Assembly (NCBI RefSeq): GCF_019207085.1
Contig: NZ_JAATOM010000001.1
Span: 434,001-498,000, forward strand
Origin: Variovorax sp. dw_308
GTDB taxonomy: Bacteria; Pseudomonadota; Gammaproteobacteria; Burkholderiales; Burkholderiaceae_C
Length of the DNA stretch: 64,000 nucleotides
Reading direction: 5' to 3'
Positions within the stretch are counted from its first letter, which is position 1. The number at the start of each line of letters is the position of its first letter. Shown here piece by piece: positions 1 through 8,133 of this stretch. The translations under genes and the position numbers were made by a program. The notes below the pieces were generated by a model. It was not told the origin of the DNA, did no database searches, and saw nothing but the letters and a program-made list of their open reading frames with translations.

Positions 1-1
1 G

Positions 2-1234
2 AAGTCGCATCGACAAGCGCTCGGCGGAGCGATGCCGCGGCGCGAGACGGCTTGCGACGTCGTGCCCAAGCCCGAGCTCGCCGCTTACGCCAAGTTCGCC
101 ATCGAAGCCGAAGGCAAGGACATGAGCACGACGATGGCCTTCGTGCGCATCCTCGGCAACCTGTTGAAGGACAAGGCACTCGGCCCGCGCGTCGTGCCCA
201 TCGTGGCCGACGAGGCGCGCACCTTCGGCATGGCCAACCTGTTCAAGCAGGTGGGCATCTATTCGAGCGTGGGCCAGCGCTATTCACCGGAAGACATCGA
301 CACCATCCTGAGCTACCGCGAAGCCACCGACGGGCAGATCCTGGAGGAGGGCATCAGCGAGGCTGGCGCCATCGCGAGCTGGACGGCGGCGGCCACGAGC
401 TACAGCGTGCATGGTCTCGCGATGCTGCCCTTCTACATCTACTACTCGATGTTCGGCTTCCAGCGCGTGGGCGATGCGATCTGGGCCGCCGCCGATCAAC
501 GCTCGCGCGGCTTCCTGCTCGGCGCCACGTCTGGCCGCACCACGCTCGGCGGAGAGGGCTTGCAGCATCAAGATGGCACCAGCCACCTCGTCGCCGCGAC
601 CATCCCCAACTGCAAGGCCTACGACCCGGCCTTCGCGGGCGAGATGGCGCTGATCATCGATGCGGGCATCCGCGAGATGATGGTCGAGCAGCAGGACGTT
701 TTCTATTACGTCACGCTGATGAACGAGAACTACGCGCAGCCGAGCCTGCCGCAGGAGGTGCATGGTGATGTGTTGCGCGGTTGCTATCGCTTCGGGCGCT
801 TCCCTGCCGACGCCACGTCAACGCAGGTGACGCTGCTGGGCTCCGGCGCGATCCTCACCGAGGTCATCAAGGCCGCGCAGCAACTCGCGTCGGAAGGGAT
901 CGCCACCGAGGTGATCAGTGTCACGAGCTGGAGTGAACTGGCCCGCGACGGCGCGGCGTGCGAGCGAGCCGAACTGCGCGGCGAGGCCGGTAGCGTGCCG
1001 TTCATCGCGCAGCAGCTTGCGCAAGGCAACGGTCCGGTCATCGCCGCGACCGACTACGTGCGCGCCGTGCCGGAAAGCGTGCGCGCGTATCTGCCGGAAG
1101 GCCGCCGCTACCTCACGCTCGGCACCGACGACTTCGGTCGCAGCGACACGCGCGCGGCGCTGCGCGATTTCTTCGGGGTGGATGCGGCGAGCATCGTGAA
1201 GGCGGCGCGGCATGCGCTGCGTCCAGTCGGCTGA
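2..1234 (+). CDS. AceE-like 2-oxoacid dehydrogenase E1, C-terminal part (5' end outside window)
   Basis: The reading frame is open from base 2, so this is the 3' part (about 410 codons) of a homodimeric E1 of roughly 890 residues. The family decarboxylates pyruvate or a related 2-oxoacid with thiamine diphosphate and passes the acyl group to a lipoyl E2. Visible AceE hallmarks are VPIVADEARTFGM, EGISEAGAIASWTAAATSYS, PFYIYYSMFGFQR, GATSGRTTLGGEGLQHQDG and the C-terminal GTDDFGRSD. The first ATG seen (base 32) lies inside conserved sequence and is not a start. The C terminus stops soon after GRSD and lacks the extra tail of about 20 residues found in E. coli AceE. This may be a paralogue (MdeB-like) rather than the main PDH E1, and no E2 or E3 gene follows. 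The gene converges with the MBL gene, 3 nt away. Confidence 0.88.
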   Translation, partial: KSHRQALGGAMPRRETACDVVPKPELAAYAKFAIEAEGKDMSTTMAFVRILGNLLKDKALGPRVVPIVADEARTFGMANLFKQVGIYSSVGQRYSPEDIDTILSYREATDGQILEEGISEAGAIASWTAAATSYSVHGLAMLPFYIYYSMFGFQRVGDAIWAAADQRSRGFLLGATSGRTTLGGEGLQHQDGTSHLVAATIPNCKAYDPAFAGEMALIIDAGIREMMVEQQDVFYYVTLMNENYAQPSLPQEVHGDVLRGCYRFGRFPADATSTQVTLLGSGAILTEVIKAAQQLASEGIATEVISVTSWSELARDGAACERAELRGEAGSVPFIAQQLAQGNGPVIAATDYVRAVPESVRAYLPEGRRYLTLGTDDFGRSDTRAALRDFFGVDAASIVKAARHALRPVG

Positions 1235-1237
1235 CAG

Positions 1238-2593
1238 TCAATCAGCGCCCCATTGGGCGATCTCCTGGTCGATGACCTTCTCGAAGCAGTCGAAATACGG
1301 GTAGCGCAATCGCAGCAGATCCTCGACATCGCCTGGTCGGGGGAATGCGTACTCCCGCTCCGAGACGGCAGCCACCGTCTGAAAGGAGCGACACTCGCCC
1401 GAGTGGTACGCCTCCTCCCATCCGCAGCGTCCTTCGAACAACAGCCGAAGTACCCGGCCGCTGACGATCGACGTCATGGTGGCCCGCGTGTCGTTCCCAT
1501 CCACTCGCTCTCCGGTGCGCCCCAGGTCCCAATGCACGAAGCAATTGAAGTCGTCGAAGCAGACGATCAACTGGTACAACACCTTCCAGCCGCGCAAACG
1601 CTGCAGTGCTGAAGACTTGTCTTCCCAGTTGGCTCGTACGAAGCGGTCGAGGTCCTCGATGACATCCTCGATCCCGCATGCGCGTGCATCGCGCTCGCGA
1701 ATGTTCCTGTAAAGGCTTGCGAACGGATCGACGGGGCAGTAGGCCACGCGTTGGTCTTCGTCATCGGAACTCGACGAGGCGATCGGACTGCCTTGCCGGC
1801 GAATAACCGGTTCTTCCCCTTCGAAGACGATTTCGTCGCCCGGCGCCATGCCTTCCAGCTGTACCGGTGCATGCGGCCATGCGGCGGCCAGGTCGTCCAT
1901 GAAACGATCGCGTGCCACCGGAAATGCCTGCCTGTTCATCCAGTCGCCGCCCGAGGTGTACCTGAAGCCACACGCACCCGGAACCAGCATCCTGGCATTG
2001 CTTGAACGGGCGCGGGCCAGCAGATCGAAGTAGTCGCGATGCGGAAATCCTGTCTCTTCATTGAGTTGGAACTTGAGCTCCATCAGCGGCTGCCATGGAC
2101 TGATGACGACGTCCAGGCGCCCATGAATCGCATTGACCCGTTGCGCCGTGCGCGCGCTCACTTGCGTGTCGACTTGATTCCACACGGCATTCACCGAGTC
2201 TGAAACCACGAACCCCAGTTCCGGCACCTTGTTGTCCGATGGTGTCGCGAGCAGGCTTGTCCTGCCGAACCGCACGGGTTGCCAGTCACCCAATGCCCGG
2301 ACGCTCCTGAAGCCGAGTCTGCGCAGCGTGTCTGCCAGCAGCGTGTCTTGCGGACAGAGGACTTGAGCCTCTCTCGACAATGCAGCCAGCGAGCGCAAAT
2401 CGAAGTGATCGGAATGCCTGTGCGAGACGACAACGACCTGCACGTCCCGAAGCGCATCGATATTCACCGAGCGGGAAGGGTGGACCTCATAACAATCGGC
2501 TTGGTTGGGATCGAAGAGAAGCGGATCGAACAGGATCCGGACGTCTGCGGTTTCGAGGAGCCAGCACGCGTGTCCGACCAATACGAGCTTCAT
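1238..2593 (-). CDS. MBL-fold metallo-hydrolase with extended C-terminal domain (RiPP cluster member)
   Basis: A 451-residue protein. The N-terminal half is a metallo-beta-lactamase fold of the UlaG type: MKLVLVGHACWLLE, then the metal-binding H58-R-H-S-D-H63 motif, and later histidines and acidic residues. The C-terminal ~150 residues are rich in Trp, Cys and aromatic residues and include SGRVLRLLFEGRCGWEEAYHSG, a pattern that recalls the C-terminal part of CMP-Neu5Ac-hydroxylase-like MBL proteins; that resemblance is tentative. I chose the ATG at 2593 because the protein begins directly with the MBL core. An upstream extension would run through the divergent GMC gene. Its substrate is unknown. 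Its position next to GMC oxidoreductase, VOC and radical SAM genes suggests a tailoring or protective role in the same pathway. Confidence 0.8.
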   Translation of the reverse strand: MKLVLVGHACWLLETADVRILFDPLLFDPNQADCYEVHPSRSVNIDALRDVQVVVVSHRHSDHFDLRSLAALSREAQVLCPQDTLLADTLRRLGFRSVRALGDWQPVRFGRTSLLATPSDNKVPELGFVVSDSVNAVWNQVDTQVSARTAQRVNAIHGRLDVVISPWQPLMELKFQLNEETGFPHRDYFDLLARARSSNARMLVPGACGFRYTSGGDWMNRQAFPVARDRFMDDLAAAWPHAPVQLEGMAPGDEIVFEGEEPVIRRQGSPIASSSSDDEDQRVAYCPVDPFASLYRNIRERDARACGIEDVIEDLDRFVRANWEDKSSALQRLRGWKVLYQLIVCFDDFNCFVHWDLGRTGERVDGNDTRATMTSIVSGRVLRLLFEGRCGWEEAYHSGECRSFQTVAAVSEREYAFPRPGDVEDLLRLRYPYFDCFEKVIDQEIAQWGAD

Positions 2594-2673
2594 ACGCGAT
2601 TGTTGGTTTGAGCGGGTGCCGCTAGTATCCATTGCAATCCCAACCCGGTCATCTGCACGCTCTGCATCTGCCC

Positions 2674-4113
2674 ATGTTTCTCGACGCACGCAAGGCCGAC
2701 TGTCCGTTGAACCGCGCAACGCAGTTCGCCGTCGTCGGCGCCGGCCCGGCAGGCATCACGATCGCAAGAGAACTCGCAAGCGTCGGCCCGGTGCTCCTGA
2801 TCGAGAGCGGTGGCCTCAAGAACTGCGACGACGTGAACGCACTCTCGCAAGGCGAGTCCGTCGGTTGGGACTACTCGTTGACCGACTCGCGGGCGCGGGG
2901 CTTCGGTGGATCTTCCAGCCTGTGGGCGGGGTGGTGCGCCGTGTTGGACGACCATGATTTCGTGCGGCGTGAATGGGTGCCTGAAAGTGGTTGGCCCATC
3001 GAGGCCGCGCAACTGGCGCCTTTCTATGCGCGTGCCGCTTCGGTGGTCAACCTGGATCGCGCGGATTTCGATGCACATAGCGTGGCGGGCAAGGCGGTCG
3101 ATCTGCCCTTCGACGCCACCTTGGTCACACCTTCGGTCTGGCGCTTTGGCACGTCCATCGCGCGCTTCGGCGCACAGTTTCGGGACGCGTTCGAAGCCTC
3201 GAAGAGCTTGACCGCGCTCGTGCATGCAAGCGTTGCTGACATCCAGTTGAGCCGGGATGGCACCAAGGTCCTTGAGTTGCTCGTGCGGACGCTCGACGGC
3301 CGCGAGGGCCGCGTGGCGGCGGATGTCGTTGTCCTGGCTTGCGGAGGCATCGAGACGCCGCGGCTCCTGCTCAATGCCAACGGGCACCATCCCGCGGGCA
3401 TCGGCAACGAGACCGGGCTCGTCGGACGCTTCTTCATGGAGCATCCGCACGAAGCAGTCCACGCGCTCGAACTGACGCATGCAGACTGGTTTGAGCATTC
3501 GCTCCACCAATCGAACGGGATCGGTGGGCAGCAATTCATGCTGGCACTGGGACTCACGACCCGGGCCCAGCAAACGGAGAAGATCCTGAATGCTCGCGCG
3601 CATGTCTACAGGACACCCGACATGCCCAGCAGTGAACCGCCGCGTCTGGGATTGTTCATGGAGCAGGCCCCCAATCCGAACAGCGCATTGCAACTATCCG
3701 ATTCGCGCGATGCCATCGGCTTGCGCCGCGTCCGGCTGGACTGGCAGCTCGACTCGCTCGACCAGCGAAGCTACGACATCACGTGCCGGTTGCTGGCGGA
3801 AGAGTTTGCGCGATGCGGTGCCGGGCACCTCTCGCCTGGACGGCCTTCGGGATCGACTTCGCGCGGGCGCACGTTCATCCCCACCAATCACCACATCGGT
3901 ACCACGCGAATGTCCGCGACCAGCACAGAAGGTGTCGTAGATAGCGACTGCCGTGTACATGGCATCGACAACCTATATATCGCCGGCAGCAGTGTGTTCC
4001 CCACCAGCAGTTGGGCGAATCCAACCTTCACACTGATTGCGCTCGCGCTCCGCCTCGCGGATCATCTGGGCTCTTTGGTGACGCACGCCGCAAGGGAACG
4101 AGACCATGGCTGA
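2674..4113 (+). CDS. GMC-family FAD-dependent oxidoreductase
   Basis: A 479-residue flavoprotein of the glucose-methanol-choline family. The Rossmann FAD motif VVGAGPAG lies at residues 20-27, followed by ELASVGPVLLIESGG with the ribose-binding Glu. The FAD-covering loop RGFGGSSSLWAGWC and the C-terminal NHHIGTTRM and SSWANPTFTLIALAL blocks carry the catalytic His and Asn expected of GMC enzymes. The family oxidises alcohols or sugars at the expense of FAD. I placed the start at ATG 2674; an in-frame TTG at 2632 is possible, and neither has a clear Shine-Dalgarno. The gene is divergent from the MBL gene and overlaps the VOC gene by 8 nt, so the two are translationally coupled. The substrate is unknown; a side-chain alcohol on a peptide is one guess given the adjacent radical SAM maturase. 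Confidence 0.85.
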   Translation: MFLDARKADCPLNRATQFAVVGAGPAGITIARELASVGPVLLIESGGLKNCDDVNALSQGESVGWDYSLTDSRARGFGGSSSLWAGWCAVLDDHDFVRREWVPESGWPIEAAQLAPFYARAASVVNLDRADFDAHSVAGKAVDLPFDATLVTPSVWRFGTSIARFGAQFRDAFEASKSLTALVHASVADIQLSRDGTKVLELLVRTLDGREGRVAADVVVLACGGIETPRLLLNANGHHPAGIGNETGLVGRFFMEHPHEAVHALELTHADWFEHSLHQSNGIGGQQFMLALGLTTRAQQTEKILNARAHVYRTPDMPSSEPPRLGLFMEQAPNPNSALQLSDSRDAIGLRRVRLDWQLDSLDQRSYDITCRLLAEEFARCGAGHLSPGRPSGSTSRGRTFIPTNHHIGTTRMSATSTEGVVDSDCRVHGIDNLYIAGSSVFPTSSWANPTFTLIALALRLADHLGSLVTHAARERDHG

Positions 4114-4582
4114 GGGCTTTTCGCATGTGGGTCTGTCGACCCACGACATGGAGGCGACGATCCGCTTCTACAGTCGCACATTGAGGTTCGCCTGCAAGGC
4201 CGACGAGAAGATCCACATCCGCGAAGGCGGCACCATGCGCCAGGTTTCGTTCGACGTGGGCGACGGCCAATATCTCGTATTCATGGAAGCCAAGGGCGTC
4301 CGCGGTATCCCCGACAACTACGACACCGGCATCAACGGCGCGCTCGGTGTTCCGGCAGGCATGTATCACGTCGCTCTCAGGGTCTCGACACTCGATGCCC
4401 TGGAGCAACGGCGTTCGGAGCTTGTGAATCTCGGGGTGGACACCTCGTCGGTGATCGACCTCGGCCACGCACGCTCGATCTTCTTCCACGACCCCAATGG
4501 AATCCAGCTCGAAATCTCGTGCCCTGTCCGCGCTTTCGACGAGACGGATCTCGGCCGTGAATCCGAGGCATCGATCGCGTAA
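4106..4582 (+). CDS. VOC (glyoxalase/extradiol dioxygenase fold) protein
   Basis: A 158-residue single-copy VOC-fold protein with two beta-alpha-beta-beta-beta repeats. Candidate metal ligands are visible as H7 (FSHVGL), a Glu in YLVFMEAK, His in MYHVALRV and Glu in GIQLEISC, the usual H/E/H/E pattern. The family includes glyoxalases, isomerases, dioxygenases and resistance proteins, so a specific reaction cannot be assigned. It overlaps the GMC oxidoreductase by 8 nt and converges on the radical SAM gene with only 15 nt between stops, so there is no room for a separate terminator. It is probably a cluster tailoring or handling protein. Confidence 0.8.
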   Translation: MAEGFSHVGLSTHDMEATIRFYSRTLRFACKADEKIHIREGGTMRQVSFDVGDGQYLVFMEAKGVRGIPDNYDTGINGALGVPAGMYHVALRVSTLDALEQRRSELVNLGVDTSSVIDLGHARSIFFHDPNGIQLEISCPVRAFDETDLGRESEASIA

Positions 4583-4597
4583 GCGCGTTGTGCGCCG

Positions 4598-5800
4598 TCA
4601 CGCCGTGGGTGTCGGGTGCGCCGGGGAAATGCTTCGCTCGATGTCTTGCAGCATGACCCGCGCAAAGGTCTTGACGTGCACGAAGCACTCGGGTGTTTCA
4701 GTCGCCTCGAAGGTTCCGAATCGGTTGTGCTTCACGAGGTTGTAGCCACCGGGACAGACCGACGCAAATTCGCAACTCGACTCGCAGGCCCGATGGCTGC
4801 GCTCGAAATCGTCGGCGATGCGCTGTAGCTTGGGGGACCGGGCGATGTCTTCGAGTTCCTGAGACAGGAGGTTGCCCACCGTCAGGCCACGTCCATCGCC
4901 ATAGATGTCCTTGCAGCCGTCTTCCGCCAGCCCGGCGTAGAAGGTCGAGACATTGCCGGCAATGTCGATGTTGAGCGTCTTGAATGGTCGACTCAAGGTG
5001 CGCGCAGTGCGTTGCGCCGCGCCCTCCGCGTCAGCAAGCAAATGCTCGAAGAAGCTGCTGAAATTCCGAACGACCAGCGCATCGTCGGTGCTTCGAATCT
5101 CCGATAGCAAGCTCTCCAGGAAACGCTCGTACTTCCCGGCATAGCGTGCTGTCCACGCGGGCGAGGGAGCGTTTCCAGTAAATTCGTCGAGCAGGTTGAA
5201 ATGAAACTCGCCGATACGGCCGGCATACGGCCGGAAGAAGTTCAGGAACTCCCTGGGGTATGCCAAGCCTTTTTCCGACACGACCGCGATGATGTCGAAG
5301 ACGATGTCGTTCGCGCGCAGCATATCCATGCCGCGTACCGTCTGGCGATGCGTCGGCTTGCCCGCCCACGTGTGGCGATGCGCGTCATGAAGGAAATCCG
5401 GGCCGTCGCAACTGACGCCGACGCCGAGCACGTCGCGGTAGTCCTTGAAGAACTCGCACCAGGACGCATCGATCAGCGTTCCGTTGGTCTGGATGTCAAA
5501 CCGTACCCGGAGCCCGTGTGGAAGTAACTGCTTCTTCAGGCCAAGGATTCGATCGATGGCACGGCGGTAGTAGTCGGGCGGCAAGACCAGCGGCTCGCCC
5601 GAATGCCAGCTGACATGCAGGGTTTCGCCCACGTAGGGGCTTGCGAGGATGCGTGAGAAGACGGACTCGATGGCTTCGAGCGACATTGAGCCGCGCTGCT
5701 TGCGGCTTGACTCCGACAGATAGCAATAGCTGCAATTGAGATTGCAGAACGACGTGCCTTGCAGGACGATCAGTTCGATGGGGCCGAACGAACCGTGCAT
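4598..5800 (-). CDS. Radical SAM/SPASM peptide maturase (GrrM/AmcB-like, probable cyclophane-forming)
   Basis: A 400-residue radical SAM enzyme. The SAM-binding [4Fe-4S] motif CNLNCSYC uses C19, C23 and C26, preceded by the LIVLQGTSF strand typical of peptide maturases. HVSWHSGEPL and FDIQTNGTLID are the next conserved blocks. The C-terminal SPASM region has GCKDIYGDGRGLTVGNL and a Cx3CxFxxVCxGG cluster ending in GTFEATETPEC, close to the pattern of the GrrM family, which installs aromatic cyclophane crosslinks in RiPP precursors. The ATG at 5800 is the only start available before the core; an AGGAG abuts it with no spacer, which is odd and hints at translation coupled to the upstream precursor. 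It lies 92 nt downstream of the candidate precursor on the same strand. The enzyme class is secure; the exact crosslink is inferred. Confidence 0.88.
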   Translation of the reverse strand: MHGSFGPIELIVLQGTSFCNLNCSYCYLSESSRKQRGSMSLEAIESVFSRILASPYVGETLHVSWHSGEPLVLPPDYYRRAIDRILGLKKQLLPHGLRVRFDIQTNGTLIDASWCEFFKDYRDVLGVGVSCDGPDFLHDAHRHTWAGKPTHRQTVRGMDMLRANDIVFDIIAVVSEKGLAYPREFLNFFRPYAGRIGEFHFNLLDEFTGNAPSPAWTARYAGKYERFLESLLSEIRSTDDALVVRNFSSFFEHLLADAEGAAQRTARTLSRPFKTLNIDIAGNVSTFYAGLAEDGCKDIYGDGRGLTVGNLLSQELEDIARSPKLQRIADDFERSHRACESSCEFASVCPGGYNLVKHNRFGTFEATETPECFVHVKTFARVMLQDIERSISPAHPTPTA

Positions 5801-5892
5801 CTCCTGCTCAAGCCTTCACTCGAGCGATTCGCGCACGCTGCGCTCGCGCGGGGGGCAGCATACGCGTGAAGCGAAATGCGGGCGACGCAAAT

Positions 5893-6060
5893 TCACCTCT
5901 TCATCATCGGGCCCCAGGACGCCTTTGGCGTGCTGGGGGCACCGGAGGCCTTGAGGCTCTGCAAGGGTTTGTAGTTGTCCAGTTGTCCGCGCTCGAAGGC
6001 TGCTTTGGCCAGCGCAATCGACAATGAAAGCGGCGTCACGATTCGACCTTGGGTTTCCAT
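5893..6060 (-). CDS. Candidate RiPP precursor peptide (55 aa)
   Basis: A 55-residue ORF that begins METQGRIVTPLSLSIALAKA and ends KASWGPMMKR. An AGGAG sits 8 nt upstream of the ATG at 6060, the best ribosome site in the cluster. It is first in the minus-strand unit, directly before the radical SAM/SPASM gene, where precursors of maturase systems usually lie. The N-terminal half is an amphipathic leader-like segment. Aromatic residues that could be crosslinked are F22, Y30 and W49, and the Gly/Pro/Ser-rich stretch 39-51 leads to the C-terminal Trp. There are no Cys residues, so it is not a sactipeptide or lanthipeptide. I know no named family for it from sequence alone. The coding call is well supported by position and RBS, and the precursor role is inferred. 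Confidence 0.68.
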   Translation of the reverse strand: METQGRIVTPLSLSIALAKAAFERGQLDNYKPLQSLKASGAPSTPKASWGPMMKR

Positions 6061-6128
6061 CTGGGTAACTCCTGTGCAAGTCGGAAGGATGAGGGAGAAG
6101 AAGACGTGGTGTGGGCAGCCCACGCCTC

Positions 6129-6157
6129 AAATTACCCGAATCGTTCTGGTAGGTCAA
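6129..6157 (-). promoter_or_regulatory. Putative sigma70 promoter for the precursor-maturase unit
   Basis: Reading the minus strand there is TTGACC, a 17-nt spacer and TAATTT. The -35 matches consensus at five of six positions; the -10 is weaker. Transcription would start about 60 nt before the precursor ATG. The 180-nt gap between the precursor and the ABC exporter is the shared divergent control region. Confidence 0.4.
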
Positions 6158-6240
6158 ACGTTCTAAAGTAATAGTTCACTCCCTGTCGCGCCACCAGCGT
6201 GCGAGAAACGGGCGGCATTGATTGCACACAGGAGGGTTGG

Positions 6241-7971
6241 ATGCGCCGTCTTGACGACACCCTGCGTGAGGCTCGACGCCTCTGCATGCCGTATTGGCAA
6301 AGTGACCAGCGTTGGCCGGCCTGCGCCCTGCTGTTTTCGATCGTGGTGCTGAACCTCCTGCTCGTTGCCATATCAGTGCTCCTGACCTACTGGCAGCGCG
6401 AGTTCTACAACGCCCTGGAAGCAAAGGACTGGGACCAGTTCCTCGGACTGCTGCTGCTGGGTCGCCAGATGCCCACTGGCGGATTCATGCCGGGCTTCTC
6501 GACGATCCTGATCGTCTCGGTGCTCGTCACCGTCTACGCGCTGTACCTGCGGCAGTTGCTGCAGATCAACTGGCGCAGATGGATGACGGATCGCTATGTG
6601 GGCCAGTGGCTGGCAGACCATACCTATTTCAGGATGGGACTTGAACAGACGGGCACCGACAACCCGGATCAGCGCATCGCGGAAGACATACGCCTGTTTG
6701 TCGACAACACGCTGCTGCTTGGCACCGGCCTGATGCGGGCCGTTGCGACGCTGCTGTGCTTCGTCGTCCTGCTGTGGTCGATCTCCGGGGACATCGTCGT
6801 CGCGGGCGTCACCGTCCACGGCTATCTGGTGTGGGTCGCACTGGCCTACGCGGTCCTCGGCACCGGCCTGTCGCACCTGATTGGCAGGCGGCTCTCGCCC
6901 CTGCACTTCCAGCAGCAGAAGGCCGAGGCGGACCTGCGGTTCGGCTTGATGAGGCTTTCGGAGAACGCGGAAGGTATTGCCCTGCATGGTGGAGAGGCCG
7001 CAGAGAAGCGCGAACTCGATGGCCGACTCGGCGCGGTCGTGTCGAATTGGCGCGAGATCATGGTCTTGACCAGACGGCTGACCTTCATGACGTCCGGCTA
7101 CGGTCAGGTGGTGCTGGTCTTTCCGCTCGCGGTAACGGCACCGGCCTACTTCGCCGGACGGATGGCATTGGGGGGCATCTTCCAGGCGAGCAATGCCTTC
7201 GTGCAGGTGCAGGCTGGGTTGGCCTGGGTTGTCGACAACTATGCCGCGGTCACGGAGTGGCTGGCGACAGTCGATCGGCTGGCTGGATTCCAGCGTGCGA
7301 TGCGGGACAGCCGGCGCCCGGGCATCGCGGTGGAAGTCTGCCGGGATGACTCAGAGCGGATCACCCTGACCAACACGGACATCGACCTGCCGGACGGGCG
7401 ACGCGTGCTGAGAGACGTCAATCTGACGTTCGTTCGCGGCGACCACTTGCTGATCCAGGGCCCGAGCGGTTCTGGCAAGTCCTGCCTGTTCAAGATCCTT
7501 GCAGGAATCTGGCCCTACGGCGGCGGTAAGTTGACCTGCGGAAAGGGCACGGCGCTCTTCCTGCCTCAGCGGCCCTACATGCCGCTTGGCAAGCTCAAGC
7601 ACGCTGTGTGTTATCCGCTGCCCGAAGCGGAGATACCGGATGACGCCGTGGCCAAGGCATTGGAGGACGTCGGTTTGCATCACCTGAAGGAAGAAATGCA
7701 CCGGATCGATGCGTGGGAACGCCGACTTTCTGGCGGGGAGGTTCAGCGACTTGCGATTGCGCGAGCGCTTGTGGTGCAACCGGATTGGCTGTTTCTGGAC
7801 GAGGCGACGTCGGCGCTGGACGAGGCGGATGAGCGTGCGATCTACAAACTCCTCCGGATGCGGCTGGCCGACGCCACGTTGACGTCCATTGCCCATCGTA
7901 GAAGCGTGCATCCCTTCCATGGGCGAATGCTTCGCGTGGACAGCGGTCGGATTGTGGCGGCGAGCCCGTAG
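6241..7971 (+). CDS. SbmA/BacA-type ABC transporter (fused permease-ATPase)
   Basis: A 576-residue half-transporter. The N-terminal membrane domain begins with a cytoplasmic segment and a long hydrophobic helix (ACALLFSIVVLNLLLVAISVLL), followed by YWQREFYNALEAKDW, a hallmark of the SbmA/BacA and YddA/ABCD-like family. Further membrane helices lie at about residues 90-110, 155-215 and 285-310. The nucleotide-binding domain has Walker A GPSGSGKS (407-414), signature LSGGEVQR and Walker B WLFLDEATSALDE. I placed the start at 6241, where AGGAGGG precedes ATG by about 6 nt, rather than the in-frame codon at 6199. Family members move peptides or hydrophobic acids across the inner membrane. Divergent placement from the precursor makes export of the mature peptide, or self-protection, the likely job. 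Confidence 0.85.
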   Translation: MRRLDDTLREARRLCMPYWQSDQRWPACALLFSIVVLNLLLVAISVLLTYWQREFYNALEAKDWDQFLGLLLLGRQMPTGGFMPGFSTILIVSVLVTVYALYLRQLLQINWRRWMTDRYVGQWLADHTYFRMGLEQTGTDNPDQRIAEDIRLFVDNTLLLGTGLMRAVATLLCFVVLLWSISGDIVVAGVTVHGYLVWVALAYAVLGTGLSHLIGRRLSPLHFQQQKAEADLRFGLMRLSENAEGIALHGGEAAEKRELDGRLGAVVSNWREIMVLTRRLTFMTSGYGQVVLVFPLAVTAPAYFAGRMALGGIFQASNAFVQVQAGLAWVVDNYAAVTEWLATVDRLAGFQRAMRDSRRPGIAVEVCRDDSERITLTNTDIDLPDGRRVLRDVNLTFVRGDHLLIQGPSGSGKSCLFKILAGIWPYGGGKLTCGKGTALFLPQRPYMPLGKLKHAVCYPLPEAEIPDDAVAKALEDVGLHHLKEEMHRIDAWERRLSGGEVQRLAIARALVVQPDWLFLDEATSALDEADERAIYKLLRMRLADATLTSIAHRRSVHPFHGRMLRVDSGRIVAASP

Positions 7972-8133
7972 TCGCGCCTTGCAGATTTCCTGCTGGTTCG
8001 AACGCCGTTTCGTCCTCTCTTTCAGCAACGCGAGTACTTGCCGGAATCGAGTGGTTCGCGTCAAGATGTTTGCCGCTGTGGCTCGCCATCCGCGAAGTTG
8101 ATCAAAGGTCTCACACTAGTTCAATCACAAGCT

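Noticed and set aside
7995..8020. GGTTCGAAC, resembling a tRNA T-loop and a possible island attachment site before the TIR-NACHT gene
   Set aside because: The flanking bases do not form a T-stem or acceptor stem and no second copy was found, so it is not a tRNA end or a supported att site.
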